A model generated the notes under the pieces. The model had not been told where the DNA came from. It saw only the letters and a list, made by a program, of their open reading frames with translations, and ran no database searches. This document shows, piece by piece, positions 5,946 to 11,128 of a DNA stretch of 11,128 nt (the first letter of the stretch is position 1; each line of letters begins with the position of its first letter). The position numbers and the translations under genes are program-made. The stretch comes from Actinomycetota bacterium (GTDB lineage Bacteria; Actinomycetota; Actinomycetes; Nanopelagicales; Nanopelagicaceae): NCBI GenBank assembly GCA_947496345.1, contig CANMCL010000024.1, forward strand, positions 1-11,128. Reading direction: 5' to 3'.

Positions 5946-6806
5946 ATGAGCAGCGTGATATCCGTCCGAGCCCTAAAGAAGAGCTACGGCTCCACTCAGG
6001 CAGTTGCTGGAATTGATTTAACTATTGCGCAAGGTGAGATATTTGCGCTCCTTGGCCCTAATGGAGCAGGAAAGACGACGACCGTAGAAATACTCGAAGG
6101 TTTTCGAAATCGCGATAGCGGAGACATCTCTGTTCTAGGTACCGATCCCGCTATTAAAGGCGAAGCTGGCCGTATCTGGCGAAATCGGATCGGAATCGTT
6201 CTGCAATCCACATCAGATGCCGGTGATTTATCGGTTAAAGAAACAGTCGCACACTTTGCTAAATATTACGCAAACCCGCGCGATGTTGATGAAGTAATCA
6301 ACGCAGTGGGACTGGCCGAAAAATCTAAGGAGTTGATTCGTACATTATCTGGCGGGCAACGTCGTCGCTTAGATGTTGCGCTCGGAATAATCGGTTCGCC
6401 TGAACTTCTCTTCCTTGATGAGCCAACTACAGGGTTTGACCCCGAAGCCCGTCGCGCATTCTGGGCGCTCATTAAAAATCTGCGCGATAGCGGAACCACA
6501 ATTGTTTTAACAACGCACTACTTAGACGAAGCCGAAGCGCTAGCCGATCGAGTCGCAGTTATAAATCGAGGTGCGATTGTTGAAGTCTCCACCCCGGCGC
6601 TCCTTGGTGGCCGCGCTACATCTCTTGCCACGGTCAGTTGGTTAAGCGAGAACGGGCCCCAATCTGAGCGCACCGATAATCCAACTGCCTTAATTAAAAA
6701 ACTCACCGAAGGCTTTAATGGTGAAATCCCTGAACTCACCGTTAAGCGCGCTTCACTAGAAGATATTTATCTAGAAATGATTGGAGGCGCAGATGTCCAC
6801 AAATAA
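5946..6806 (+). CDS. ABC transporter ATP-binding protein, DrrA-like ABC-2 export family
   Basis: The 286-residue ATPase drives export by the permease encoded next. All motifs are intact: Walker A GPNGAGKTT (37-45), Q-loop Q87, signature LSGGQ (134-138), Walker B LLFLDE (154-159) and the switch histidine H191 in LTTHYLDEAEA. The C-terminal ~70 residues after the D-loop region resemble the DrrA/CcmA-type extension (ASLEDIYLEMIGG). Such pairs export drugs, lipids or polysaccharides, and nothing here specifies which. An open frame runs upstream to 5919 (ATG also at 5928), but MSSVISVRALKKSYG from the ATG at 5946 gives the canonical start just before the first beta strand. Its 3' end overlaps the permease gene by 14 bases. 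It is first of a four-gene plus-strand run. Confidence 0.9.
   Translation: MSSVISVRALKKSYGSTQAVAGIDLTIAQGEIFALLGPNGAGKTTTVEILEGFRNRDSGDISVLGTDPAIKGEAGRIWRNRIGIVLQSTSDAGDLSVKETVAHFAKYYANPRDVDEVINAVGLAEKSKELIRTLSGGQRRRLDVALGIIGSPELLFLDEPTTGFDPEARRAFWALIKNLRDSGTTIVLTTHYLDEAEALADRVAVINRGAIVEVSTPALLGGRATSLATVSWLSENGPQSERTDNPTALIKKLTEGFNGEIPELTVKRASLEDIYLEMIGGADVHK
6783..6787 (+). promoter_or_regulatory. Shine-Dalgarno GGAGG for the ABC permease
   Basis: GGAGG lies 5 bases before the ATG at 6793, inside the 3' end of the ATPase gene. It decides the permease start, ruling out the upstream TTG at 6781. It is the only strong Shine-Dalgarno sequence I noticed in the window, in keeping with internal operon genes using one while first genes appear leaderless. 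Confidence 0.75.
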
Positions 6807-7608
6807 AGTACCCACTATAAAAGTACCTAGCGCCTTAACGATCGGCATCGCTCGAGGTGGCTTAGAAATCAAACAATTTATGCGCCAGCGCGAATCAGTA
6901 GTCTTCACTCTGGCTTTTCCGATTATGTTGCTCGCCATCTTTGGTTCAGTCTTTACAAACGAGCTCACTGATGGCGTAACTTTTAGCCAATACTTTGTCG
7001 CCGGAATGATCGCATCTGGTCTAGTAAACACAGGATTTCAACAACTAGCGATAATGATTCCGGTCGAACGCGACTTTGGAACTCTAAAGCGCTTGCGCGG
7101 AACGCCAATGCCAGCATCTAGTTACTTTATTGGAAAAGCAATTGTTGTATTTGTAACTATGGCCTTTCAGGTTTTTCTTCTTCTAATTGCAGGTGTTTTA
7201 TTCTTTGGTGTGAATCTGCCAACAGATCCCGCAAAATGGTTCACTTTTACTTGGCTCATTATTTTGGGAAGCGCGGCATCTACTTCGCTGGGTATCGCTT
7301 TCTCGGTAATCCCTAAGAGTGGGCGTAGCGCATCGGCGGTTGTCTCCCCTGTGGTTATCATCTTGCAGTTCTTCAGCGGTGTCTTCTTTGTCTTCACCGA
7401 TCTACCTGGATGGATGCAACAAGTAGCAGCGATATTTCCACTTAAGTGGATGACGCAAGGTATGCGCTCTGTCTTCTTGCCTGACTCCTTTGCTACAGCC
7501 GAAGTTGCCGGCAGCTGGGAAACTGAAAAAACTTTCTTGATTATTCTCGCCTGGTTTATCGCTGGATTGATTATTTCGATTCGCACCTTTAAATGGCATC
7601 GACAGTAG
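6793..7608 (+). CDS. ABC-2 type transporter permease
   Basis: This 271-residue integral membrane protein partners the preceding ATPase. Six hydrophobic segments are visible at about 36-54, 64-88, 111-138, 150-172, 180-202 and 247-264, the standard ABC-2 half-transporter layout. The cytoplasmic coupling loop between helices 2 and 3 carries ERDFGTLKRLRGTPMP (92-107), the family's conserved E-x-G-x-L-x-x-L/R-x-x-P element. The segment GVFFVFTDLPGWMQQVAAIFPLKWMTQGMR (197-225) is the typical re-entrant, conserved region before the last helix. The start is fixed by a GGAGG sequence 5 bases upstream. A 14-base overlap with the ATPase gene and a 16-base overlap with the next gene imply tight co-translation. 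The exported substrate is unknown. Confidence 0.9.
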   Translation: MSTNKVPTIKVPSALTIGIARGGLEIKQFMRQRESVVFTLAFPIMLLAIFGSVFTNELTDGVTFSQYFVAGMIASGLVNTGFQQLAIMIPVERDFGTLKRLRGTPMPASSYFIGKAIVVFVTMAFQVFLLLIAGVLFFGVNLPTDPAKWFTFTWLIILGSAASTSLGIAFSVIPKSGRSASAVVSPVVIILQFFSGVFFVFTDLPGWMQQVAAIFPLKWMTQGMRSVFLPDSFATAEVAGSWETEKTFLIILAWFIAGLIISIRTFKWHRQ

Positions 7609-8228
7609 TGATTAAATCTAAGAAACTGGCGCTAGCTCTCGCCCTCGGCTTAACCATCACAGTTACACCAGCGCTGGCTGCAACGAAGAGCCCAACGCCG
7701 ACGCCAAAAGCAACTGCTACAAAGAAAGCGCCAGTGAAAAAAGCACCGGTCAAGAAACCGCCAGTAAAAAAGAAGGTGGTGACAGCAACGCCTAAACCAT
7801 CTCCGAAGTGGCCGCCTGTTGGATTTACGACCGATCCTCTTGGTGAGACTAAGTTGTATATGAAAGTGCCAACCGCAAAAGAAGTTGTGGGAATTTTATC
7901 AACCAGAAGTGCGCTAACCGCACAGGTAAAGGCGTGTACTAGTTTTACTTGTGGAGCAGTATTCGTTGCCTCCGAAATGGGGTGTCGCTGGTGGCAAGTA
8001 ACCGGCGAGGTCGTTGGTCCTATTTCTGCAGAGAATAAAACTCTAAAAACCTTTGGGAAAATAACCACATCGGTGTCGAAGAGTGATCCGAGGCAAATAA
8101 TTACGATTTTATTGGTTACAACCGAGCTAATCGGTTCTGGACATATCGTCTCCAATATTAGGGCTGACTGTAATCAAGGCGAACCAACTGGTCCGCTTCC
8201 GTTTACCGAGTACAAAGCAGTTGGATAG
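7593..8228 (+). CDS. Exported protein of unknown function with Lys/Pro-rich linker
   Basis: I do not recognise a family for this 211-residue protein. The N-terminus has a Sec-type signal: basic residues (K9-K11), a hydrophobic core (about 12-26) and PALAA, with likely cleavage after A29 or A30. A low-complexity linker follows (about 31-75), rich in Thr, Pro and Lys, with repeats of the form APVKK (KAPVKKAPVKKPPVKK). Such a basic linker could span or bind the cell wall. The C-terminal domain (about 76-211) has four cysteines, C115, C120, C131 and C193, suggesting two disulfides or a metal site, and an aromatic GCRWWQV stretch. There is no lipobox. The ATG at 7593 overlaps the permease gene by 16 bases; a GTG at 7608 is an alternative that still leaves a signal peptide. 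Its operon position suggests an extracytoplasmic partner of the ABC exporter. Confidence 0.7.
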   Translation: MASTVVIKSKKLALALALGLTITVTPALAATKSPTPTPKATATKKAPVKKAPVKKPPVKKKVVTATPKPSPKWPPVGFTTDPLGETKLYMKVPTAKEVVGILSTRSALTAQVKACTSFTCGAVFVASEMGCRWWQVTGEVVGPISAENKTLKTFGKITTSVSKSDPRQIITILLVTTELIGSGHIVSNIRADCNQGEPTGPLPFTEYKAVG

Positions 8229-8230
8229 CA

Positions 8231-8551
8231 ATGCTTGGTGGAATCAATAACGCGCTATTCCTAAGTAGCTTCGGTGGCTTTTTTGCGGTTGGGCTCTTAG
8301 CGCTAATTTTAAAGTGGGCGTTTGCACGTGGTAAGTCAGTCATCGAACGCACTCCAAGAATTGGTGGCGAGGATGAATATGGTGCGCTAGTAGTAGTCGC
8401 ATCCCCAAATAACCATATTGAAGGTGAAATTTTGCGCCTAAAGTTGGTGGACGCGAAGATTAAGGCAACGCTAACTCAGACTAAAGACGGACCAAGAGTA
8501 TTCGTATTTGCCAGCGATGAAAAAATTGCTCGCGCGATTCTAAAAAGTTAG
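8231..8551 (+). CDS. Small one-helix membrane protein with DUF2007-like cytoplasmic domain
   Basis: The 106-residue protein has one transmembrane helix at about 8-30, a basic juxtamembrane stretch (KWAFARGKSVIER), and a soluble domain from about 50: YGALVVVASPNNHIEGEILRLKLVDAKIKATLTQTKDGPRVFVF. The beta-alpha-beta pattern, with EGE...L...I+A at its centre and a final A-R-A-I-L helix, resembles the DUF2007 / small alpha-beta sensory fold. It also matches short actinobacterial proteins with an EYG-x-LV...IEGE...L+A+GI signature that I recall without a confirmed function. The start follows the secreted-protein stop by two bases, without a clear Shine-Dalgarno sequence, so it is probably translationally coupled. 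The TAG overlaps the stop codon of the convergent adenosyltransferase gene at 8548-8551. Confidence 0.72.
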   Translation: MLGGINNALFLSSFGGFFAVGLLALILKWAFARGKSVIERTPRIGGEDEYGALVVVASPNNHIEGEILRLKLVDAKIKATLTQTKDGPRVFVFASDEKIARAILKS

Positions 8552-9120
8552 CGATTTGCTCCGGGTACCCAGAGTTGGTCACCAATCTTCTTATTGGCAA
8601 CTCTTGCCAGAACGAATAAAAGGTCAGAGCAGCGGTTTAAATACTTGGCGGTGAGTGGATTAACTCCAGTGCCGAAACCATGAATGGCAGCCCAAGTGCG
8701 ACGCTCTGCGCGACGCACAACTGTTCGGGCAACGTGAAGGTGCGCAGCCGCTGGTGTGCCGGATGGAAGAACGAAAGAACGTAGCGGCTCTAGATCGGCG
8801 TTGAATTTATCAATCTGCTCTTCCAAATATGTAACTTGGCTTTCTAGAACGCGAAGTGGTTCGAAGGCGGGTGAATCAACAACTGGGGTGCAAAGGTCAG
8901 CACCGACATCAAATAAATCATTTTGAATTCGGACAAGAAGCGCACGAATTTCGTCAGTTAATTCATCTGTTGCAATTACAACACCAATAGTTGAGTTAGC
9001 TTCATCAACGGTGGCATACGCCTCAAGTCTTGAATCGTTCTTTGAAGTGCGGCTCATATCTCCTAATGAGGTTGAGCCATCATCGCCAGTCTTGGTGTAA
9101 ATACGCGTTAAATTAACCAT
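8548..9120 (-). CDS. Cob(I)alamin adenosyltransferase, PduO type
   Basis: This 190-residue cytoplasmic enzyme transfers adenosyl from ATP to cob(I)alamin, making coenzyme B12. PduO-family motifs are present: the N-terminal ATP loop IYTKTGDDGSTSL (7-19), AYATVDEANSTIG (35-46), IQNDLFDVGADL (65-76), FVLPSGTPAAAHLHVART (117-132), VRRAER (135-140), and NRCSDLLFVLAR (162-173, with N162, R163 and D166 near ATP and corrin). The length is normal for the family. The ATG at 9120 has TAGACT 6 bases upstream on the minus strand, so the mRNA is probably leaderless. It is a single-gene unit divergent from murA. Nothing else in the window belongs to cobalamin synthesis, which fits salvage of external corrinoid rather than de novo synthesis; that is inference only. 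No B12 riboswitch could fit in the 28-base gap. Confidence 0.93.
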   Translation of the reverse strand: MVNLTRIYTKTGDDGSTSLGDMSRTSKNDSRLEAYATVDEANSTIGVVIATDELTDEIRALLVRIQNDLFDVGADLCTPVVDSPAFEPLRVLESQVTYLEEQIDKFNADLEPLRSFVLPSGTPAAAHLHVARTVVRRAERRTWAAIHGFGTGVNPLTAKYLNRCSDLLFVLARVANKKIGDQLWVPGANR

Positions 9121-9126
9121 GGCCCT

Positions 9127-9132
9127 AGTCTA
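9127..9132 (-). promoter_or_regulatory. Candidate -10 element (TAGACT), adenosyltransferase gene
   Basis: Minus-strand TAGACT is followed by 6 bases (AGGGCC) and the ATG at 9120, the leaderless arrangement. It forms one arm of the perfect inverted repeat AGTCTATAAGTAGACT (9127-9142). Confidence 0.6.
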
Positions 9133-9136
9133 TAAG

Positions 9137-9142
9137 TAGACT
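9137..9142 (+). promoter_or_regulatory. Candidate -10 element (TAGACT), murA-glpX
   Basis: TAGACT is followed by 6 bases (TGCCTT) and the ATG at 9149, mirroring exactly the opposed adenosyltransferase promoter. It probably drives a leaderless murA-glpX transcript. No -35 match is visible. Confidence 0.6.
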
Positions 9143-9148
9143 TGCCTT

Positions 9149-10423
9149 ATGGCATCTTCGAGCGCTGCGGGCAGCGACCGCTTCCGCATCGTGGGCGGTG
9201 CCAGCCTTAAGGGCGAAGTAACTGTTACCGGTGCAAAGAATTCGGTCCTAAAACTAATGGCTGCCTCTTTGTTGGCCGTTGGAAAAACCACAATTCGTAA
9301 TGTTCCGGATATCGCAGATGTGGACATCATGTCCGATTTACTTACGCGCCTTGGGTGCACTGTTACTCACTCGGGTTCAGTAGTAACAATAGAAGTACCA
9401 GAGTCGCCACAACATCGCGCAGATTACGATTTAGTGCGCAAGATGCGCGCCTCAATTAATGTGCTGGGCCCTTTGGTCGCACGCATTGGTCGCGCCGAAG
9501 TTGCCCTGCCTGGTGGCGATGCAATCGGTTCACGAGGTTTAGATTTTCACATAAAAGGTCTGGAATCACTTGGTGCAACGGCCCACGTGGAACATGGCTA
9601 TGTAATTGCCGAAGCTCCAAATGGTTTAACAGGAGCAGCAATTGATCTAGATTTCCCAAGCGTCGGTGCCACCGAAAACTTAATGACTGCCGCAGTCCTT
9701 GCAAAAGGTGTGACAACAATTGAAAACGCGGCGCGAGAACCAGATCTAGTTGATCTCGGTGAGTTCCTTATTTCAATGGGTGCGAAGATCGAAGGATTGG
9801 GCACTCCGCTAATTACCATCACTGGCGTAGCAAAGTTAAATCCGACCGATCACGTAACAGTTACCGATCGCATCATCGCTGGTACTTGGGCCTTTGCCGC
9901 GGCAATGACTCAAGGGGATATAACCATCCATGGAGGTCGAGCCGACCACATGGAAGTTATGTTAGAAAAGTTAGCGCACGCTGGCGCAATTATCACTTCA
10001 ACCTCTGATGGAATCCGTGTGCAGATGAACCAACGTCCACGCGCTACAGATGTTGCAACGCTTCCCTATCCAGGATTTGCAACTGATTTACTGCCATTTA
10101 TTATCGCTATGAACTCCGTTGCTGATGGACATTCTATGGTTACCGAAAACGTCTTTGAATCACGCTTTATGTTTGTCAATGAATTAATGCGCCTTGGCGC
10201 AAAAGTAACTGTCGATGGCCACCACGCATCTATTGATGGAATCCCGCAGTTATCTGGTGCGCCAGTGGAGGCAACCGATATTCGCGCAGGAGCCGGATTA
10301 GTTCTTGCCGCCTTAGTTTCCGAAGGCGAAACCACGATAGATGGCGCATTCCATATAGATCGTGGCTATCCAAACTTTGCTGAAGATCTTCGCGCACTCG
10401 GCGCGAGCGTGACACGGGAATAG
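9149..10423 (+). CDS. murA: UDP-N-acetylglucosamine 1-carboxyvinyltransferase (MurA)
   Basis: The 424-residue enzyme transfers enolpyruvyl from PEP to UDP-GlcNAc, the first committed step of peptidoglycan synthesis. Visible active-site elements are K30-N31 in [11 protein letters not shown] (PEP-binding Lys), R100 in KMRASI, D313 in [11 protein letters not shown] (general base, D305 in E. coli), and R379 in TDIRAGAG (R397 equivalent), with [18 protein letters not shown] near the end. The loop usually carrying the PEP-reactive Cys115 reads [10 protein letters not shown], with Asp at 124. Mycobacterial MurA has the same substitution, which keeps activity but blocks covalent fosfomycin attack, so intrinsic fosfomycin resistance is expected. 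The length and domain pattern are normal. The ATG at 9149 is 6 bases after TAGACT, suggesting a leaderless mRNA. glpX follows after 5 bases. Confidence 0.97.
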   Translation: MASSSAAGSDRFRIVGGASLKGEVTVTGAKNSVLKLMAASLLAVGKTTIRNVPDIADVDIMSDLLTRLGCTVTHSGSVVTIEVPESPQHRADYDLVRKMRASINVLGPLVARIGRAEVALPGGDAIGSRGLDFHIKGLESLGATAHVEHGYVIAEAPNGLTGAAIDLDFPSVGATENLMTAAVLAKGVTTIENAAREPDLVDLGEFLISMGAKIEGLGTPLITITGVAKLNPTDHVTVTDRIIAGTWAFAAAMTQGDITIHGGRADHMEVMLEKLAHAGAIITSTSDGIRVQMNQRPRATDVATLPYPGFATDLLPFIIAMNSVADGHSMVTENVFESRFMFVNELMRLGAKVTVDGHHASIDGIPQLSGAPVEATDIRAGAGLVLAALVSEGETTIDGAFHIDRGYPNFAEDLRALGASVTRE

Positions 10424-10428
10424 TTCAC

Positions 10429-11128
10429 ATGATTCCAGATCGTAATCTCGCTCTCGAGTTAGTTCGAGTGACCGAAACAGCAGCGCTTGCTGCAGCGCCC
10501 TGGGTGGGGCGTGGAGAAAAAGATCTAGCTGATGGCGCAGCTGTTAAAGCGATGCGCGCGATGATCAACACTGTAGATATGTCTGGCGTTGTAGTTATTG
10601 GTGAAGGTGAAAAAGATCAAGCTCCGATGCTTCATAACGGAGAACTCGTTGGAAATGGCGATGGTCCGTCGTGTGATGTCGCTGTTGATCCCATTGATGG
10701 AACTTCACTGACAGCCCAAGGAATGAATGGAGCGATCAGCGTAATTGCCCTGGCACCTCGCGGTTCTATGTTTGATCCGCAAGATAGTTTCTATATGAAT
10801 AAAATTGTGACAGGACCAGAAGCCGCTTCAGTAATTGATATAAAGGCGTCAGTTTCTGAGAATATTGCAAGGGTAGCTAGAGCTAAATCCCTAAATGTCA
10901 CGGACATTACCGTCGTTGTTCTCAATCGACCTCGTCACAAGAATCTGATTGAAGAAATCAGAAATACTGGCGCGAGAATTAAACTTATACAAGATGGAGA
11001 TGTTGCCGCTGCTATTGAGACAGCAAGACCAAATACTGGAATAGATCTTCTGATGGGAATTGGTGGAACGCCTGAAGGAGTTATTACTGCTGTTGCAATG
11101 ATCTGTTTGGGTGGTGCAATTCAAGGCC
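10429..11128 (+). CDS. glpX: Fructose-1,6-bisphosphatase class II, N-terminal 233 residues (runs off the window)
   Basis: The frame from the ATG at 10429 is open to the window end and reads as GlpX, the Mg/Mn-dependent phosphatase that converts fructose 1,6-bisphosphate to fructose 6-phosphate in gluconeogenesis. Conserved segments are [10 protein letters not shown] (13-22), [13 protein letters not shown] (27-39, with D35), [14 protein letters not shown] (55-68), VDPIDGTS (86-93, metal ligands D87 and D90), [10 protein letters not shown] (121-130), RPRH (167-170), [10 protein letters not shown] (187-196) and GIGGTPEG (210-217, with E216). About 100 residues of the usual ~330-340 are missing beyond the window. 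A GGGAA at 10416-10420 may serve as a ribosome binding site, 8 bases from the ATG. It is 5 bases after murA, so it is probably co-transcribed. Arginine and isoleucine codon choice changes midway (see findings). Confidence 0.95.
   Translation, partial: MIPDRNLALELVRVTETAALAAAPWVGRGEKDLADGAAVKAMRAMINTVDMSGVVVIGEGEKDQAPMLHNGELVGNGDGPSCDVAVDPIDGTSLTAQGMNGAISVIALAPRGSMFDPQDSFYMNKIVTGPEAASVIDIKASVSENIARVARAKSLNVTDITVVVLNRPRHKNLIEEIRNTGARIKLIQDGDVAAAIETARPNTGIDLLMGIGGTPEGVITAVAMICLGGAIQG

Noticed and set aside
7167..7586. 139-codon open frame on the minus strand inside the ABC permease gene
   Set aside because: It is fully antisense to a well-supported membrane protein gene, and its composition is that of a shadow frame.
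7589..8155. 188-codon minus-strand frame opposite the secreted protein, with Gly/Phe-rich repeats
   Set aside because: The repeats are the complement of the Lys/Pro linker. The plus frame has a signal peptide and operon overlaps, so the minus frame is a shadow.
8231..8551. Annotation of the small membrane protein as DUF2550
   Set aside because: DUF2550 proteins occur near murA in mycobacteria and are of similar size, but this sequence has the EYG...IEGE...A+I+A pattern closer to DUF2007-like domains.
8540..8573. Possible terminator for the adenosyltransferase gene (GGGTACCC-centred stem plus T5 on the minus strand)
   Set aside because: The stem is six pairs with a wobble and lies within the coding end. 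The T-run begins about 13 bases after the stem, too far for a normal intrinsic terminator.
1..11128. Mobile elements, CRISPR, tRNA/rRNA, riboswitches, defence or toxin-antitoxin genes
   Set aside because: Nothing resembling these was seen. The window is almost wholly covered by intact protein genes and the gaps are 47 bases or less.

Overview
This window looks like chromosomal DNA of a small-genome, moderate-GC (mid-40s % by eye, not counted) actinobacterium, plausibly a freshwater Nanopelagicales (acI) relative. The reasons are the actinobacterial flavour of the proteins (a DUF4032 kinase-like protein, a MurA with Asp at the Cys115 position, a small CxxC/HxH protein and a short membrane protein of actinobacterial type), the extreme packing of genes, and starts that look leaderless. 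The lineage is an inference from gene content and has not been tested phylogenetically.

Layout, left to right. A minus-strand run reads DUF4032 kinase-like protein (958-2190), then a thioredoxin-fold/TPR protein (101-961, overlapping by 4 bases), then the first 33 codons of an MFS transporter (1-100, its start abutting the previous stop). Divergent from it is an AI-2E family membrane protein (2222-3337, +). This converges, with overlapping stop codons, on an alpha/beta hydrolase (3334-4044, -). An aldehyde dehydrogenase (4068-5549, +) diverges from the hydrolase and converges on a small CxxC/HxH protein (5587-5898, -), with a 37-base gap that holds inverted repeats. A plus-strand run follows: ABC ATPase (5946-6806), ABC-2 permease (6793-7608), a secreted Lys/Pro-rich protein (7593-8228) and a one-helix membrane protein (8231-8551). 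Its last gene overlaps a convergent PduO-type cob(I)alamin adenosyltransferase (8548-9120, -). From that gene's start, murA (9149-10423) and a class II fructose-1,6-bisphosphatase glpX (10429 to the window end, incomplete) run on the plus strand.

Functionally this is mostly housekeeping and small accessory metabolism: peptidoglycan precursor synthesis (murA), gluconeogenesis (glpX), adenosylcobalamin formation, aldehyde oxidation, and an ABC export unit co-transcribed with two proteins of unknown role. I see no RNA genes, CRISPR arrays, insertion sequences, integrases, toxin-antitoxin or phage-defence genes, and no gene-free stretch longer than 47 bases.

The strongest unexplained signal is regulatory. 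At all three well-resolved divergent gene pairs, both start codons are preceded at exactly 6 or 7 bases by a TANNNT hexamer, the signature of leaderless actinobacterial transcripts. The opposed -10 elements are packed into gaps of 23 to 31 bases and in one case form a perfect inverted repeat. I did not find a convincing new defence or biosynthetic system here.
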